In this document: one piece after another, positions 23,883-35,648 of the stretch
Layout of the letters: every line of letters begins with the position of its first letter
Position numbering within the stretch: position 1 is the first letter of the stretch
Assembly (NCBI RefSeq): GCF_036785885.1
Contig: NC_092317.1
Span: forward strand, 2,172,501 to 2,236,500
Length of the DNA stretch: 64,000 nt
From: Coffea arabica
Lineage: Eukaryota; Streptophyta; Magnoliopsida; Gentianales; Rubiaceae
Direction of reading: 5' to 3'
The notes under the pieces: model-generated
The model's input: the letters and a program-made list of their open reading frames with translations, nothing else
Told to the model about the DNA's origin: nothing
Databases searched by the model: none
Made by a program: the position numbers and the translations under genes

Positions 23883-24782
23883 ATGCCAGGACAAAAGATT
23901 GAGACTGGTCACCAGGATACAGTTCATGATGTGGCAATGGACTACTATGGCAAGCGTCTTGCAACAGCTTCTTCAGATAACACCATTAAGATAATTGGTG
24001 TTAGTAACTCAAACTCGCAGCCTCTTGCAACTCTAAGCGGTCACCAAGGACCAGTATGGCAAGTAGCATGGGCACACCCCAAGTTTGGGTCCCTTGTTGC
24101 GTCATGCTCCTATGATGGAAAAGTCATAATATGGAGGGAAGGGAATCAGAATGAGTGGAGCCAGGCCCATCTTTTCGGTGACCATAAAGCTTCTGTGAAT
24201 TCTATTGCATGGGCTCCTCATGAGCTGGGCCTTTGTTTGGCATGTGGTTCCTCAGATGGGAACATATCAATTTTTACTGCGAGGTCTGATGGCAGTTGGG
24301 ATACATCCCAGATTGACCAGGCTCACCCGGTTGGCGTTACCTCCGTCTCGTGGGCACCATCAACAGCTCCCGGTGCTCTTGTAGGTTCTGGTGTGCTCGA
24401 TCCTGTTCAGAAGCTTGCCTCTGGAGGATGTGATAATGCGGTGAAAGTGTGGAAGCTTTATAACGGAATCTGGAAGATGGACTGCTTCCCAGCTCTTCAA
24501 ATGCATACCGATTGGGTAAGAGATGTTGCATGGGCACCCAATTTGGGACTCCCAAAGTCAACAATTGCTAGTGCTTCTCAAGATGGAAGAGTTATCATAT
24601 GGACCGTGATGAAGGAGGGTGATCAATGGGAGGGTAAAGTTTTGAAGGATTTCAAGACCCCTGTTTGGAGAGTCTCATGGTCACTGACAGGAAATATACT
24701 TGCCGTGGCAGATGGCAGTAACAACGTGACATTGTGGAAGGAAGAAGTGGATGGAGAGTGGCAGCAGGTGACAACAGTTTGA
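23883..24782 (+). CDS. SEC13: SEC13 WD40 protein (COPII coat / nuclear pore)
   Basis: Intact frame of 299 residues. It starts MPGQKIETGHQDTVHDVAMD, the conserved plant SEC13 N-terminus. The upstream in-frame extension has no ATG, so 23883 is the start. Six WD-type blades are visible, for example LATLSGHQGPVWQVAWAHP, ASCSYDGKVIIWREG, HKASVNSIAWAP, LASGGCDNAVKVWKL, HTDWVRDVAWAP and IASASQDGRVIIWTVM. SEC13 pairs with SEC31 in the outer COPII coat on ER-exit vesicles, and also sits in the NUP107 subcomplex of the nuclear pore. Length matches the family (about 300). The coding region has no intron; an acceptor about 75 bases upstream indicates a 5'-UTR intron. A pseudogene copy lies at 16380-17279. 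Confidence 0.96.
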   Translation: MPGQKIETGHQDTVHDVAMDYYGKRLATASSDNTIKIIGVSNSNSQPLATLSGHQGPVWQVAWAHPKFGSLVASCSYDGKVIIWREGNQNEWSQAHLFGDHKASVNSIAWAPHELGLCLACGSSDGNISIFTARSDGSWDTSQIDQAHPVGVTSVSWAPSTAPGALVGSGVLDPVQKLASGGCDNAVKVWKLYNGIWKMDCFPALQMHTDWVRDVAWAPNLGLPKSTIASASQDGRVIIWTVMKEGDQWEGKVLKDFKTPVWRVSWSLTGNILAVADGSNNVTLWKEEVDGEWQQVTTV

Positions 24783-25357
24783 CTTTTGACTTCTTCTCAG
24801 CAGTATGATATCTCTTGTAATTTCACATATATGGTTCTAATGTGCTTGGACTCCTCCACGTAAGTCTTTTGACTTGTTATGGACCAGATCATGATGACGA
24901 GCCTTTGAGCTGAATACTAACTAGATAAGACACTTTCTGCTTCTACCCTTGCTCACCGAATAGTTTGCCGTCTCAATTTCTGGCCATTGTCATAAGTTTT
25001 GCCTGCGGAGAACAGCTTCATTCCTGTCTCCCATCAACTACTGCGTGTGTGAAAAAAAAAACACATTTCATGCTAGTCTGGGCATTGACATGGTTTTGGT
25101 GCTGCTCAGCGCTTTTCACGGGAGAATTATTGAGATGACAGGGAGGATAAAAGTAAAAGTTGCATTATGGGACGCCCTATTCCAACTCACGGGCCTTCTC
25201 TTCGGGCCCGTTACGCAATCCTATGATTTGTTTTTTAGGCAGCCCAATAAACAATTTGAGGAAGGTAAGTTGGGCTGAATGGCTGACATGGTTTCAGGAA
25301 ATGACAATCATTCGAAATCAAATTGTAAAAATGTGGCCACATGCTGCGGGCAAGAGG

Positions 25358-25448
25358 CACGTGCAGTGTGTGCCTTTCACGTGATGATCCTACACGTGCA
25401 GCCACGTTGGTTGCGGACATGGATGCATGCATACTGTTGGCACACGTG
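25358..25448. promoter_or_regulatory. Cluster of four CACGTG (G-box) motifs
   Basis: CACGTG occurs at 25358, 25378, 25393 and 25443, four times in 91 bases, with another near 25799. G-boxes bind plant bZIP and bHLH factors. The cluster sits about 0.6 kb downstream of SEC13 and 3.3 kb upstream of the GATA gene, so its target is unclear. The left duplicate keeps three of the four (17935, 17955, 18020). Confidence 0.45.
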
Positions 25449-25765
25449 TGGGGAAGTATCAAAGAGAAGACGGTGAGGCAAATGACCTATGGCAAGAGCT
25501 TGAAACGGGATTCCAATTCCGCTTCCGGCTATGACTGTGAGCTACTTACTTAATGAATGTAATGATAATGTACTTAGGCTGTAGCAACTAACAACTTGAA
25601 TTTTGACCACCGCCTGGTAGTTGGTACGTGGTGGCCGGCCAATCTGACTTGGAACTCAAACCTAATAAACTGGCAAGAGGTGTGGTATCTTAGCAGCACA
25701 CATACTCTATAAGATAACTAATTCTGTATGGGTATTTGCATATAAAGTCGGCCTCACACTCGCAG

Positions 25766-28700
25766 TCACATGATGGCTGACAGTATCCCCTCACCTTCGT
25801 CACGTGCTAAGTCGGATTTGAAAGCCATACATAATAGTTACGTACAACTACAAAAAGTAAATGCTGACTATTAATTTAGGAGTATTCATTCATTCTTAAA
25901 TTCACCCAGAATAATAATGAAAGATAAATATAGGGACTACTATTGTAAACATCTCAGCTCAGCATAGTACGTACAATCAATCAATCAATATGTAACCCAG
26001 ATTAGTTGGTGCAAAAACCAGCCAATTAGAAAGGCAAAATGTTAGATTGAAGATTTATTGATACGGATGAGTCCTTCAAAAAAGGCTCTATATATGTATA
26101 CATATCCAAGAGATGGTGGGATCACAGATGTTGCTAAAGACGAGTCTAGCAATTCTCTGCTTTTACTTTGTTTGTTTAACTTTAACCTCGATGATAAGAT
26201 TTAATATTAGAGGGTAAAAAAAAAAAAAAGGCTAGCGTGATGATTGGTGAGAATAGACAAACTTTTTAACTTTATCCAATCCATTTCTCAACCGCGATTG
26301 GCATGGGGATTTGTACAGGTGACTCGGGCTAGAAGTTAATGTCGAGGTTAAGGGAAGCGAGTGGGTGAATTGAATGCTTTCGTCTCAAGCTACAAACTAA
26401 AGAGCGCGTGAAATTTCCTAAAAATGAAAAAAAATTACCAGCAATATATTATTATTGTTATGTAATGAAGGAAAGCTTTTTCTGTTAGTACTTGTCTGGA
26501 CAAAATAAAATGATCACACGTATGGTAGTGATTATGAAGTGCGATTCCGATTTTGATATTTGTCAGCACAGAGCTAGCTTTGCATTCCGACTTGGACAAA
26601 AAATTGTTGAAAATGGAATACTACTACATCTTCCACAAAGGCACGTTATTTTTTTTTTATTATTAATTTTAGTCTTTTTTCCTTCGAGTTCATTCCATCC
26701 GTTAACTAACCTCTTGAAATACGTACCAAGGGCGGAAAACATTATTTTTCCTCTGTTTAGATAAAGCATCTTATTACTAACTAGTATAAGAAATGAAATC
26801 ATGAAATTGATGATCAAACGTTGTTTTGTTATTCAACCCCACATTCTCAGACCCAAAAACAAGAGAGAGAAAAAAAAAAGTGAAACACATACACATACGG
26901 GTAATTTAATTCACACCTGGAGCTGACGCGTAGTAGCATTTTGTTTGGTTTGAGGTGAGCTGTAAGCATCGTGAGGTAACGTGGGTCAAGGAATATAATA
27001 ACGTGTATGGTTTTTTTTTTTTTTTTGGGAAGCAATAATAACGTTACGTGTGTATTAGAGGGTAGAAAGTACTAACTATTAGTAATAAATATGTGGGGTA
27101 ATAAATTATGAGAAACAAAAATCAGAGGCAGGAAACACAAAGCGAAAAATATTTATTGAAATTATAAAAAAGAAGAGGGAAAAGCGCAGGTCCCGAGAGA
27201 AAAATAATGAGAGAGAGAGAGGAAGCAGGGGAATCCGGCTGTAAACTTGGACAGTAATGGAATGGAAGAGTCACGGCGACAAAACCTGCTAGATCGATTC
27301 TTAAGGGAAAAGGGGTTGAATAATTTTCAATTACTACTTAGTACTAGTAGTATTTCATCAATTGATCTTATCTCTCTAATATTTCAGCCCCTTTCCTTCA
27401 GTCCTCCCCTTCATTCATTAATTGATTCCTACTAACTCACTTCCACGCCCAATTAAAGATTCCGCAGCTTGCGGTTTAATTATTCACGTTGCACATGACG
27501 ATGATGATATCACTTGCGTGAATTTCTTCCCACTCCTTTTGTACCATCTGGAAACTTTAGAATTAAAATAATTTTAGATATTTTCAACTTATTTACACAC
27601 CCCAAATAGAAAAGGGAAATCAAACAATTTTTTTTCATTTTTAACTTATAATCCCAACTGACCACGTCTTTCTATATATAATGCATGGACAATGGATTTG
27701 GTGGTAAAAAATGTCATTATTTTAATTTTACGCTCGCACAATCGAATAATATACAATCATCTTCTTATATTCCATACTCTCATATTTATTTAACTGCTAT
27801 TACCTTACTTATCGACCATTGCATAACTGTTACTACCATACTTATCCACTATTATTATGTTTATCTCATATCTTCCTGCCAACTTCAATAATGAAAAAAA
27901 TTAGGAAATCCCACTACTCTGCAATTAATTTTTTTAAATTGCAATTGATCCGTTTTTCTATATTTTTTGTTATTATTTATTTTTTCCTAAAATATGCATA
28001 CATCTAGAGCGTGCCACACCCACTAAGTCATAATATTAACTAAGGTACTACTACTGTCAATTTGTGGACGGGCTATGAGAGAATTTCAGTATAGGAATAC
28101 AAAAACAAGAAATTCACGGTGAACACACGCTGCCAATACTTCATAATGGAGCCTGTGAAGGTTCCCGGGCGGCCTTGATGAGCGTGAACTGTGAAACATT
28201 TTTCCTTTTTGGGGCCAGCATTCTCATATTTTCATCTTTCAGAAAAAAAAATTCTCATTTTTTCATAAATCATTTCTTTTCACTAACTAATATAAGAGAC
28301 AAAAAATTCAAGAAAACCAAAAAGGAAAAAGAAAAACACTTAAAAAACGAGTAGGAGAAAAAGAAAAGGGATAATAGGATGCTTAAAAAGTAAATAAAGA
28401 AAAAGAAAGGAACGTAACACCATAAAAGGAAAGAGGAATACGACTTTACAGTGCAGTAGTTGCAAGTTTGGGAACAACTGATTTCTACAAAATAATTTAT
28501 TCGACAGCAGGTAAAGATGCTGTTTCCAGTTCAAATAAGTGATAAAATAAATAAAAATCAATAAAATATTCCCAGTTAATTCAGTTGCTATTTTGTTTGT
28601 TTACATTTCTACCCCTGATTTCACTCGTCAAAACCCCCCCTCACTTTCAGCCCTCTTCAAAGTTCAAACTCCACTCCACCCTTTTCGTCCCTCTATTCTC

Positions 28701-28792
28701 TCCAAATTTGACACCCAAATATCTTAAAAGGGCAAAAAAAAAAAAGGGACCCAAACCGAAAACGTTACTTGGCTAGAATCCCCATACACAAA
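25766..28792. other. Spacer and upstream region of the GATA gene
   Basis: AT-rich non-coding sequence with homopolymer runs (for example T-run near 27010-27025). The last 200 bases are pyrimidine-rich and are probably the 5' leader of the GATA gene. No other gene is supported. Confidence 0.55.
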
Positions 28793-30441
28793 ATGGAAGC
28801 TTCATCGGAATTCTTTGTCGGCGGATATTTTAGCCATGCCGGAGATAACGAATTCGACCATAAATCGATGGAGAATCAAAACATCACTGGTAACTCCAAC
28901 AATTTTACGGTGGACGACCTTTTGGATTTTCCCAAGGAAGATGAGGTAATGACCGACGCTTTTTTTGACAGCATTACCGGAAATTCTGGCGAGTCTTCTT
29001 CTCTTACCGTGGTCGACAGCTGTAACTCGTCTGTCTCGGGTGGTGACCGGCAATTTAACGGCAATATTAGCTGCCGCAGCTTCACTGATACACAATTCTC
29101 CGGCACTGAACTCTGCGTTCCGGTAAAAACCAGCATTTCCTTCTTCTTTTGTATAATTCCCTGTCTTAAAACAATTTCCGTAGAATTAAATTACATGTTT
29201 AATTCATCAGAAGAGGAAAAGTTTTATAGTCGCTGGAAATATTAGGAATAATTTACAATGATGGAAAATTTACAGCCGTGACCGTGCAAGAACCTTTAGC
29301 AACTTTTGCAGAATTATCTGTTTCCAATTTGGTTTTACAATTAATGCTCATCTTTAGTTTTTTGTTGTTTTGGCTCTTCACCAATTTGTGTAAGTTTCGT
29401 TTTTAGGCAAGTTAATAACGGGAGATTTTTTTTTTTTTAAACAGAAAAAACAATTGATACAATCTTAGCAACAGTAGCAAGTGTTTGCACTCTAAGCTTA
29501 TAACATTTGTACCAGCTGACCAGTACTGTCTAAGTATTTTACGCATGTTTATCAAAAAAATAAAAAAAGAAGTATTTTACGCATGAGATAAATTAGGAAA
29601 TAGTGGACTCATGATTTTGGAAATTAATTGGTTTTATTTTTGTCATGAACAGTATGACGACCTGGCTGAGCTTGAATGGCTCTCGAATTTTGTGGAGGAG
29701 TCGTTCTCGAGCGATGACCTTCATAACCTTCACCTCATTTCCCCTACCACAAATTTTACAGCTCCCTCCGCCTCTTCCGCAGCTACGGCTAACGCCACCA
29801 CCGACACCTCCTCTTCCGCCACTACCATTTCTACTAATAACGACAACAGCAATTCATCATCTCCAGTATTCCCCTCCGACGTTTCCTTTCCCGGAAAAGC
29901 CCGCAGCAAACGCTCCCGTGCCGCCCCATGCAACTGGGCCTCCCGCCTCGTCCTCCTTGCATCCCCTGCTACGTCGTCATCCGAACCCACGAACGACGTG
30001 AACACTCCTAACCCAATTAGCGTTACCATAAAAGCTCCCAAACCGGCGCCGTCAAGGAAAAGAGAAACAACTGAAACTCCCGGTCGGCAATGCCTTCATT
30101 GTGGGTCGGAAAAGACGCCTCAGTGGAGGACGGGACCCATGGGGCCCAAGACTCTGTGTAATGCGTGCGGTGTCCGGTACAAGTCGGGTCGATTGGTGCC
30201 CGAGTACCGGCCTGCTGCGAGCCCGACATTTGTGTCCGCGAAGCATTCGAATTCGCACCGGAAAGTGCTGGAACTCCGGCGGCAAAAGGAGCTGCAGAGA
30301 CAGCAGCAGCAGCAGCAACAGTTGCTCAGTCAAGCCTCAATTTTTGGCGTATCCAACGGCGGAGATGAATACTTGATCCACCATCATCATCATCATCCTC
30401 ATCAGCAAAATGTGGGTCCCGATCATAGGCTCATGATCTAG
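28793..30441 (+). CDS. GATA12: GATA-type zinc-finger transcription factor, GATA9/12-like
   Basis: Two exons: 28793-29122 and 29653-30441, joined in phase 0 at CCG|GTAAAA and AACAG|TATGAC, giving 372 residues. One zinc finger spans residues 257-282 with CX2CX18CX2C spacing (Cys257, 260, 279, 282). It is followed by the basic [20 protein letters not shown] tail typical of plant subfamily I. Other family marks are an acidic N-terminus with [30 protein letters not shown], and KARSKRSRA. The C-terminus has a Gln run, then [11 protein letters not shown]...[10 protein letters not shown], which resembles my recollection of Arabidopsis GATA12 and GATA9. The protein should bind WGATAR sites in the nucleus. 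Which of the two it is orthologous to is not settled. Confidence 0.95.
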
Positions 30442-32019
30442 CGATCGCTGGTGTACTGAAAATTACGGTGTGCCAGCAGAAATTTTCAAGTTTATTACTG
30501 GAAAGTAGTAGTAGTACCATTTAGATTTGAATTTGACCCAGGAAAAGGCAGCAAAACAAAACTAGTCATAATAGAGCCGAACAAAAAAAAAAAATGTCAG
30601 CTTCCAGCTAATTAGAAGGACAAATGGAAGGAGAACATGGCGAATTAATTGTAGACTTGTGTAATTTCCTGCTAATTTTGGGTTTTAATTCATTTGATTT
30701 TTTTTTTTACTAAATTAGTGTATTTTTTTAATACTGCTTTAGCTGAGGTTTAAGAAAATTAGGAAGAATTTGATCATAATTTGGTCGTTGACAAAGTAAA
30801 GAAGGATCATGAAATATCTGCTGGAAAGAAAGTGGCACGCAATCATACAGCTGGGTGAGACACTTTTATCAAGGCCATGGGCCACGCTAACAACGGGAAG
30901 AGTATGGTTCAGATTTCTTTAAAAGCTTCGGCATTTGCACGTGGCGGGATCCTTTGGGGCTCAACTACCGTATGAATTCTAAAGTTACGGAGGCTTTATC
31001 GTGGAGTACTGAAGAAAAGCCATTAATAAAGGGTTCCAAGTGTACGTTTAGCACTTATTAGTGTTGCTTTTTATTAGTATTTAAAAAAGTGGAATGCCCA
31101 AGTCCAACGACTAATTAATCATCTCGGTTCCGCTTTCGAACGCTGTCCAGAAAAGTAAAAAGTAATTAAAAAAAGGGAGAAAGCTTGAAGTCAAAGATTA
31201 ATTGGAAACTCTCTCTTACCTAACAAGAAACGAAGCAAAAGTCAACACCGGTATGCATTTCAGTGGAAAATTGACCTATTTCAGACGTGAGGATTTGCAA
31301 GAGGGAAGAAGTTTAAGAACATCGTGCAGCGTACGAAGTAAGCTGCATGGGAGTGCGGTTCGAATCAATGTGGGAAAAGACCGAGAAGCTGCAAGAACCC
31401 AGAATACATTTTCCATATGATTATTTACTGTAGGCCATTAAAAGAAAAAAAAAATCGTGAATGCCCAGGTGTTATAGTTGAAGGGGGGAAAAAAATTAAT
31501 CAAAGAGGGTACTGTGACATTGGGGGTGATTTAATTGTCTACCCGATCCTAGACATTTTCCCTTCCAAGGGGTCCCACTACAATATCCAAGTCAATATGT
31601 AAATGCAAATCTTGTTATTTTATGAGACTATGCCATTAGTATGGCTAGAATGACGCATTGATCACAAGCAACGTGGTAGTACTACTTCATGATAACCAAA
31701 GAAAAGTATGGTCCCTCTTGAACGTTGTTCTACTAAATATTGAAACTATAAGTTGCCATTCTTTGTTTAGCAAATGGAATATGTTAGGCTTTAGCCTCAG
31801 TTCCGGTTATTCCTTAGTTAATTAGATGAAATTTTTCAGTCTTTGTGGATAGCTAGGAGGCGGTTACATCTTAGTTCATGAAAATGAAATGCTAAAAAAT
31901 AAAAAGTGATCTTGTGCATGGCCAATCTATGCTAGGATAGAAGGTTCCGTCAGATTAATTTTATATTTCAATTCAAGTCCCTTTTTTTTCTTTCTTTTTT
32001 TTTTAAAAAAAAAAGGGAA

Positions 32020-32481
32020 AATATGAGGAGAAATGACTAGAAGATATTAGAACATCACTTCAGACGAGATGATAGAGGCAAAGGGTTCATATTGGCCATG
32101 GTACTAGAAAATGGGATCCTAAAATCAATGTTTTGAAATCGGACCAACCCGGTCGATTCGACCAGTGAAACCGCGAATTGACCAACCATGCCTCCAGTTC
32201 AGTTCAATTTAAAAACCCAAGAATTAATTGAATCGGTAAAAATCGAGAAGTTCAACCGGGTCGAACTGTGAATCGAAAGATTTTTCGGCTCACTCTCCGG
32301 TCCGAGTTTAAAAGCATTGCCTAAAATGCCATCTTATATCTCTGCAAAGTGTAAGGGCATTTATATTATAAATCTTGTTAGAACTTTTCGTGGTTTATCA
32401 GAAGTTTGTGATTTGGTCTTTCAAGCGGGAAATCAAGGAAAACCATTCTTAATTGTTGGTACAAAAAATAAAGCAGCCGAT
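32020..32481 (+). pseudogene. rps2: Fossil of plastid rps2 (nuclear plastid DNA)
   Basis: From the ATG at 32033 the sequence follows the 5' part of chloroplast rps2. It has ATGACTAGAAGATATT, then GGTACTAGAAAATGG up to CCTAAAAT (32118-32125), and resumes after a 194-bp insertion with CCTAAAATGCC. The second part encodes [19 protein letters not shown] and then [16 protein letters not shown], against AYISAKRKGI...[15 protein letters not shown]-type sequence in ribosomal protein S2. About 82 codons are represented, roughly the first third of the gene. In-frame stops in the first part and many substitutions (of the order of 13% in my recollected comparison) show it is an old, dead transfer. Even the GGAGAA stretch before the ATG is kept. 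Passage through a mitochondrial copy is possible. Confidence 0.88.
32126..32319. mobile_element. 194-bp hAT-type MITE with 8-bp target duplication
   Basis: Flanked by the exact direct repeat CCTAAAAT (32118-32125 and 32320-32327), which belongs to the rps2 fossil. The ends are inverted: CAATGTTTTGAAATCGGACC on the left and, read from the right, CAATGCTTTTAAACTCGGAC. Eight-base duplications and ends starting CA are hallmarks of the hAT superfamily. The interior is rich in CCGG/GGTCGA-like words and has no coding capacity. Confidence 0.9.
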
Positions 32482-35400
32482 AGAGTTTTTACCAAAGAGG
32501 TTTAATTTTTTTCCCAAGCCAAGATAGTGTTTGATAGGTGAATTATAATAAGATTAACCCGATACTTATCTGTAGATATGTGTAGACATATTTGTACGCA
32601 CGCAAACACATACATATTGATTATTGCTACTTACACACTTCATGTATACTTTATTTATGTTTTTACTTGTATATACGTGTGCACTTATATTTATATATCT
32701 ATTTACCTATACAGTTATATTTCTACAGTTTTCTGCTTAGTTATTGTATTACTGATCCTATATTTATGGTTATTGGGTGTATTTTCACTTACCAATATAT
32801 CCATTTTCATATGCTTTTTTTTTCAACGGCAAACGGGAAGAAATGTCATCCCTGTTACTGTTATTATATGTATATATTAATAATGGAAGAGGAAAAGAGG
32901 GAGCGTTTTTGGATTATGAAATTATGAGAAGTGGAGAGATGTTATAGTCGTAGCACGCAAACAACTTCGTCTGATTTTCGTCTTGTCTCATTAGCTTTAG
33001 AAGTTAGGGTAAAGAGTAAAAAAGATGGTAGAAAACAGAAACAGCAGGCCGACACCGCCTCTTTAGAACTTAGGCAAGCAATAAATTGGAGCGGCCTACC
33101 CATCTATCATAGCATATACTATAATGCACGCAAGCTACTTGTTCTGATGAGGAAACAATCAGAATACAAGACACATGCTAGTACTTGAAAGTACAATGTA
33201 TGTACATATTGAAAGGTCACAAAAGTTTCACTTGCCCGGGACCATGCATCATGCATGGAGAGATCGTATCGTATGTACTTATTGTATATCAACTCAAATT
33301 TCCATGATTTGTGTTGTGGGTTCAATTTTGATGAGTGAAAATGATGGCCCCGGGGGGGGGGGGGGGCGTACAGGTAATATAGAGACGGACGTGCATGTGG
33401 GAGATAAGAAGCAGCACATGCAGTGAGTGACGGGCACGACTGTTTTGTGCAGGCTGTTCTGGATAATATATCCAAAGTGTGTGTCTTAGCAATGGCTCTG
33501 TGTCCATGTCTTGGGATCTTTCCATGTTATTTGATGACCGGACGCCTTTGTTCTTGTCTCCAGTCTTTACCCTCCACATTCCACTCTACCATTTTCCCTC
33601 CCCACCACCCAAAAAAAAAGAAAAACCATTGCTTCACTGACAACGACTCTGATTACTGAAAGAAATGTTAGGATAAGATAAGTCGGCCGTCAAGTATAAG
33701 CCATATATGCTGATTACTGAACCATATAACATTCGGCACAGCTAGCAAAAAACAAGGCGGAGGAGTTGAGCTGAACATGGTGCCGGCCGGCCGGCCAACT
33801 AGACTAGAGGTGACTCTAGAATAGATGGGCGAATGGCCCCATCCCTCGGATCGACCATCGGTCCGTGGGGTTGCTGCCTGCCATGCTTCAGCCAAAAAGG
33901 GAGCGCAAAGTATTTGTATTTATTGTAGCGAAATAACCAAAAGGAGAAGCTTCATATGAATGAATACATGCGGTACGAAATGCGCAATTTGAAGAACACC
34001 ATGTATGAAATGGATATGAAGAATAATAAATATATATACTTCCATAGGTATATCAAATGAGAAAGACAGTCTCAAACAATAAGCGTACTTTTGTAACCGA
34101 AGAGATATCCATGTTACCATCAGCTGACTGGAAAAATTAGCAGAGAGGGAGAGATAAAGTATGAAATAAACATATAGTACTTAGCCTCTGACCACAGGAC
34201 AATGGTAATTATTTCCTTAAAAACAAAAGAGAAATCAACTTGTTAGCTGGACACGTGCCTAGATCCACTACAATAGTTCAGCAATTAATACGGACCATTC
34301 TACAATTTGTTGAAGCATTTTGCTGCATGTTAGTATTTCCAGAAGCAATCAAATGAGGATGGTAATTATGCGCGCTTTTAAAGGTCGTTCATTTTGCATA
34401 ACGTGCCGGCACGAGCTTTCGCTCTTTTACGTTCTACTACTATTACTTAATGATGATCTCAAAGAAAGCGTTGATCTCAAAAGAGCTATTGGGAGCTTAA
34501 TCGCTTAATAATTAAGGGCAAACATTAAAAGTCTCTGTAATGAAACATCAACTCATGGTGTCATATTTTGGTTACAACTCACAAGTTACAAGAAAGGTTG
34601 CTTATGAACTTTGAAATCGACACTACAAGATCACCCCCCCCCCCTCCCAAAAAAAAAAACCTACACGCTATATATATTAGTTTGTTCAAAGGCTCAACTT
34701 CCTTTCTGTGTGGACTAGTTAATGAATTAAATACATAGCTCTATGCTCGGTCAAAATGAATAGGATGAATTGGGCTGTTAGCCAATTAGTTTTTTTTTTC
34801 ACTTGGGGTATCTCAACTTTTCGGCCAGACTAATCCCCTAAAACTACATAGACCCTTGCCCCAAGAATATACAGTAAGGCAGCACATCGAAGTCGATCGC
34901 GGGATCTGTTAGTAACTAAGACTATGAAACCAGCCGGATTACCCGCGGATGGCCTGTTAGCCAATTAGTTGTTAGCCAATTAGTTGGATGGATACTTGAT
35001 TTATAGTTTAGTAATTTTGGAGTTCAATTAAACTCGCTATTGATAAAATATTATGAGAAAAAAAGAGAAAGAAAAACTTAATTGTAGGTTCACTTATTTC
35101 ATTGGATTGATAGTACATATTTTAACTACTTGCAATTTACATTGTTTAAGCTTTCAATAAAATTAAAAGGAGAAAAGGTATAGTAATTAGTAATTCCAGT
35201 TACTTACTGTAGAAGGCAGATCAAATTTTTGCAGTGATTCTTTAGTCCTTCAGCACTTCGCACCAAGAAAAAGATAGCACGATATTTGATCAATTCTCAT
35301 CTCAAATTCCCAACTAACCAATTGATTGCACGAAGCATTGACCTCGTGAATTTATGTGCATGCTCAGATTTAAGATAGCCAGTCCATCGTTAACCAGGGA

Positions 35401-35648
35401 GGGAACGTTGTCAAGCCCTAATCACGGGTTGCAAGTGCTAAGAAGCTCAACTTTGCTTCTCCACCTCAATTTTCGGAACCCAGAGTCCACTAGATTCCGT
35501 GATTCCAACTAAGAAGCCGAACGATGTCATCATCATGGGCTACATCTATATAAATATGCATGAATGGGGCAAATGTATTGAGAACTTGCACTGGGCTACG
35601 ACCCAAACCATTTGCAACAACTTTTCTGAGTCTGCTGGTGTCTCGTCA

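Larger units (their letters stand above)
23237..25765 (+). repeat. Right copy of the SEC13 segmental duplication
   Basis: Directly oriented counterpart of 15722-18525, about 4.7 kb downstream of it. Because this copy adjoins the inferred promoter and first exon and has an intact coding frame, it is likely the parental locus. Confidence 0.9.
30442..35648. other. 5.2-kb gene-poor spacer
   Basis: Contains the plastid rps2 fossil and its inserted MITE (listed separately), a G-run near 33350-33366, a CCGG-rich palindrome near 33782-33796 and C/A runs near 34634-34660. The 15-base segment GTTAGCCAATTAGTT occurs at about 34777 and twice in tandem at about 34955-34985. Many short open frames exist, but none is convincing. 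Confidence 0.55.

Noticed and set aside
29645-30376. Alternative frames on both strands over the GATA second exon
   Set aside because: Shadow frames of the GC-rich GATA coding sequence, with no independent motif.
31351-31380. GGTTCGAATC-like word resembling a tRNA B box
   Set aside because: No A box at the right distance and no cloverleaf could be drawn.
32592-32927. Hydrophobic Tyr/Ile/Leu-rich frame of 111 residues
   Set aside because: Composition is explained by AT-rich TATTTAT-type repeats; no supporting features.
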